64,000 nt of DNA. Source: CBDCVO01 sp965223085. GTDB taxonomy: Bacteria; Pseudomonadota; Gammaproteobacteria; Ga0077536. Numbering within the stretch: the stretch's first letter is position 1; each line of letters begins with the position of its first letter. This document shows positions 62,418 to 64,000 of the stretch, piece after piece. The stretch covers positions 3,038,001 through 3,102,000 of the forward strand of contig OZ244981.1 in the NCBI GenBank assembly GCA_965223085.1. Reading direction: 5' to 3'. The notes under the pieces were generated by a model. The model was not told the origin of the DNA, did not search any database, and saw only the letters and a list, made by a program, of their open reading frames with translations. Made by a program: the position numbers and the translations under genes.

Positions 62418-64000
62418 ATGCAGCCGCGGATCGAGCGCCGTCGGTGCAGGGACGCGACGAGTTTGCCGGTCGCGTTGCACCCGGTTTCGCGCCGGGTGTT
62501 GGCGGCCCGCGGCTTGACTAAACCCGCCGATTTGGATTTCTCCCTCGCCGCGCTGGCGCCGGTCGAGCGCTTGGGCGGCCTGCCGCAGGCTGTTGAGGTG
62601 CTCGCCGCCGCATTGCGTCGCGGCGCGCATATCGTCGTCGTTGGTGACTTTGATGCCGACGGCGCCACCAGCAGCGCGGTGGCGCTGCGTGCACTGCGGG
62701 CCTTTGGTGCCGAGCACACCTCGTACTTAGTGCCAAATCGATTTGAATACGGTTATGGTCTCACGCCACCGATTGTAGAACTTGCAGAGCATCGCGACGC
62801 CGATGTGTTGGTTACGGTCGATAATGGTATTTCAAGCCTAGCCGGGGTCGAGGCGGCACGGCGTGCCGCCATGCAAGTCGTTATAACCGATCACCACTTG
62901 CCAGGTGCGAGCTTGCCGTTGGCTGATGCGATTGTCGATCCAAACCTACCGAACGATGATTTTCCCAGTAAAGCACTCGCGGGAGTTGGGGTAATTTTCT
63001 ACGTAATGATGGCGCTACGCCGCCATCTTCGCGACCAAGGATGGTTTGCTGAACGTGGTATCGAGGAACCGAACCTGGCGAGCTTGCTGGATCTCGTCGC
63101 GCTGGGCACCGTCGCTGATGTCGTGCCGCTCGACCACAATAATCGCCGCCTGGTCGCGCAGGGCTTGGCGCGCATTCGTGCGGGTCGTTGCCACGCGGGT
63201 ATCACTGCGCTGCTCGAAGTCGCGGGGCGCGGGGCAGCGCCGGTGACGGCTCAGGATCTCGCATTTGCGCTCGCCCCGCGCTTGAATGCCGCGGGGCGTA
63301 TGGCGGACATGTCTCTAGGCATCGCCTGCCTGCTAACAGACGATTTAAGTGCCGCACGAGAGCACGCCCGACAGCTCGATGCCCTGAACAGAGAACGGCG
63401 GCTAACCGAGAAAGCAATGCGGACGCAAGCGGTCGCGATCGTAGAAAACCTCGAACTCGACGCGGCGTCACAGCTCCCGGCAGGCTTGAGTTTGTTTGAT
63501 CCCCGCTGGCACCAAGGGGTGATCGGTGTCGTGGCTTCACGTATCAAAGACCAGTATCACCGCCCAGTGGTGGCGTTTGCGCGCGCTGGGAACGATGAAC
63601 TAAAAGGATCGGTGCGTTCGATCGCCGGCGTGCACGCGCGCGATGTGCTGGATACGATCGCGACCACGCATCCTGAGGTGCTGGCGCGTTTCGGTGGCCA
63701 CGCTATGGCAGCCGGATTAAGCCTCACCGAGGGCCACCTGGACTTGTTTTCAACGTTGTTCGCTGCGGAAGTCGAAAAGCTCGTGGCGCCTGATCAGCTA
63801 AGTCGTGTTATCGTCAGCGATGGTGAGCTCGCCGCAGCGGAGATGACCAAGGAACTCGCGCAGGAACTGAAGTACATCATGCCGTGGGGGCACGCCTGTC
63901 CTGAACCGCTATTCGACGGCAGATTCGACATTTGTGCACGGCGTCGCGTGGGTGAGACACACGTGAAATTGCGTTTGCGTCCACACGACGGACAACAGGC
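62418..64000 (+). CDS. recJ: Single-stranded-DNA exonuclease RecJ, 3' end beyond window
   Basis: 5'-3' single-strand exonuclease for repair and recombination. 527 codons are present. DHH-family motifs are seen: GDFDADGATSSAVALRAL (motif I), 'VTVDNGISS' (II), VITDHHLPG (the DHH), ALGTVADVVPL (IV), and the DHHA1-type domain with GVIGVVASRIK, 'GSVRSIAGVHA' and RFGGHAMAAGLSL. The terminal ~50 residues (OB domain) run past position 64000. It begins immediately after the rpfE-like stop. Confidence 0.96.
   Translation, partial: MQPRIERRRCRDATSLPVALHPVSRRVLAARGLTKPADLDFSLAALAPVERLGGLPQAVEVLAAALRRGAHIVVVGDFDADGATSSAVALRALRAFGAEHTSYLVPNRFEYGYGLTPPIVELAEHRDADVLVTVDNGISSLAGVEAARRAAMQVVITDHHLPGASLPLADAIVDPNLPNDDFPSKALAGVGVIFYVMMALRRHLRDQGWFAERGIEEPNLASLLDLVALGTVADVVPLDHNNRRLVAQGLARIRAGRCHAGITALLEVAGRGAAPVTAQDLAFALAPRLNAAGRMADMSLGIACLLTDDLSAAREHARQLDALNRERRLTEKAMRTQAVAIVENLELDAASQLPAGLSLFDPRWHQGVIGVVASRIKDQYHRPVVAFARAGNDELKGSVRSIAGVHARDVLDTIATTHPEVLARFGGHAMAAGLSLTEGHLDLFSTLFAAEVEKLVAPDQLSRVIVSDGELAAAEMTKELAQELKYIMPWGHACPEPLFDGRFDICARRRVGETHVKLRLRPHDGQQ

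Noticed and set aside
1..64000. tRNA, rRNA, CRISPR arrays, transposases or prophage genes
   Set aside because: None seen on reading both strands; no T-loop words in a cloverleaf context and no regular direct repeats with spacers.

Overview
The window is a 64 kb stretch of a gammaproteobacterial chromosome. The housekeeping gene order is typical of that class: yicC-gmk-rpoZ-spoT-recG-ubiA on the minus strand, rph-rdgB-hemW on the plus strand, rng-yhdP-mnmA, tldD, alaC-hom-thrC, and an rpfE-like gene directly before recJ. Protein lengths and motifs fit gammaproteobacterial families (for example, TldD is 481 codons with its metal motif intact). I cannot name an order or species from sequence alone. 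I see no rRNA, tRNA, CRISPR array, transposase or phage gene. Both ends cut genes: dacB at the left edge lacks its C-terminus, and recJ at the right edge lacks its 3' end. No stretch longer than 300 bases is without a gene.

Layout. 0-6.6 kb: PBP4 (dacB), an AhpD-like peroxidase, a CaiB/BaiF CoA-transferase, a VanZ-like protein, a CBS-pair protein, a secreted Sel1-repeat protein and ubiA. 6.5-15.7 kb: DNA repair, stringent response, transcription and nucleotide genes (recG, spoT, rpoZ, gmk, yicC, then divergent rph, rdgB, hemW). 15.9-42 kb: an accessory region of mostly single genes. It holds three luciferase-like (LLM) flavin/F420 oxidoreductases, several carboxymuconolactone-decarboxylase/AhpD-fold proteins (one with three tandem domains), an epoxide-hydrolase-like protein, an exported M20 amidohydrolase, RidA, ABC-F Uup, a wrecked dsrE2-tusA sulfur-transfer locus, a soluble hybrid histidine kinase, an orphan molybdopterin oxidoreductase, an MFS transporter, cupins, a TonB receptor, an exported isoaspartyl methyltransferase and a high-potential iron-sulfur protein. 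42-53 kb: nhaB, acnA, mnmA, yhdP and rng on the minus strand. 53.2-55.9 kb: a GlgC-like protein lacking the catalytic residues and an orphan GlcD, on the plus strand between rng and tldD. 56-64 kb: tldD, alaC, hom, thrC, rpfE-like, recJ.

How the parts may work together. The housekeeping blocks are compact operons with 1-11 nt overlaps. The accessory region reads as a catabolic and redox island: an oxygenase-type LLM enzyme, cupins, ring-acid decarboxylase-fold proteins, an epoxide hydrolase, a transporter and a CoA-transferase are the usual parts of pathways for aromatic, terpenoid or xenobiotic compounds, but no substrate can be read from the sequence. The best candidate unit runs from 31.8 to 36.2 kb on the plus strand (triple-CMD protein, MFS transporter, LLM oxidoreductase, cupin).

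Most worth a second look: the dsrE2-tusA remnant with at least four independent lesions; the GlgC-like protein with a dismantled active site; the triple CMD protein; a cysteine-rich insertion in threonine synthase; a histidine-kinase-ATPase-like orphan; and two families of short dispersed intergenic repeats, one with terminal inverted repeats.
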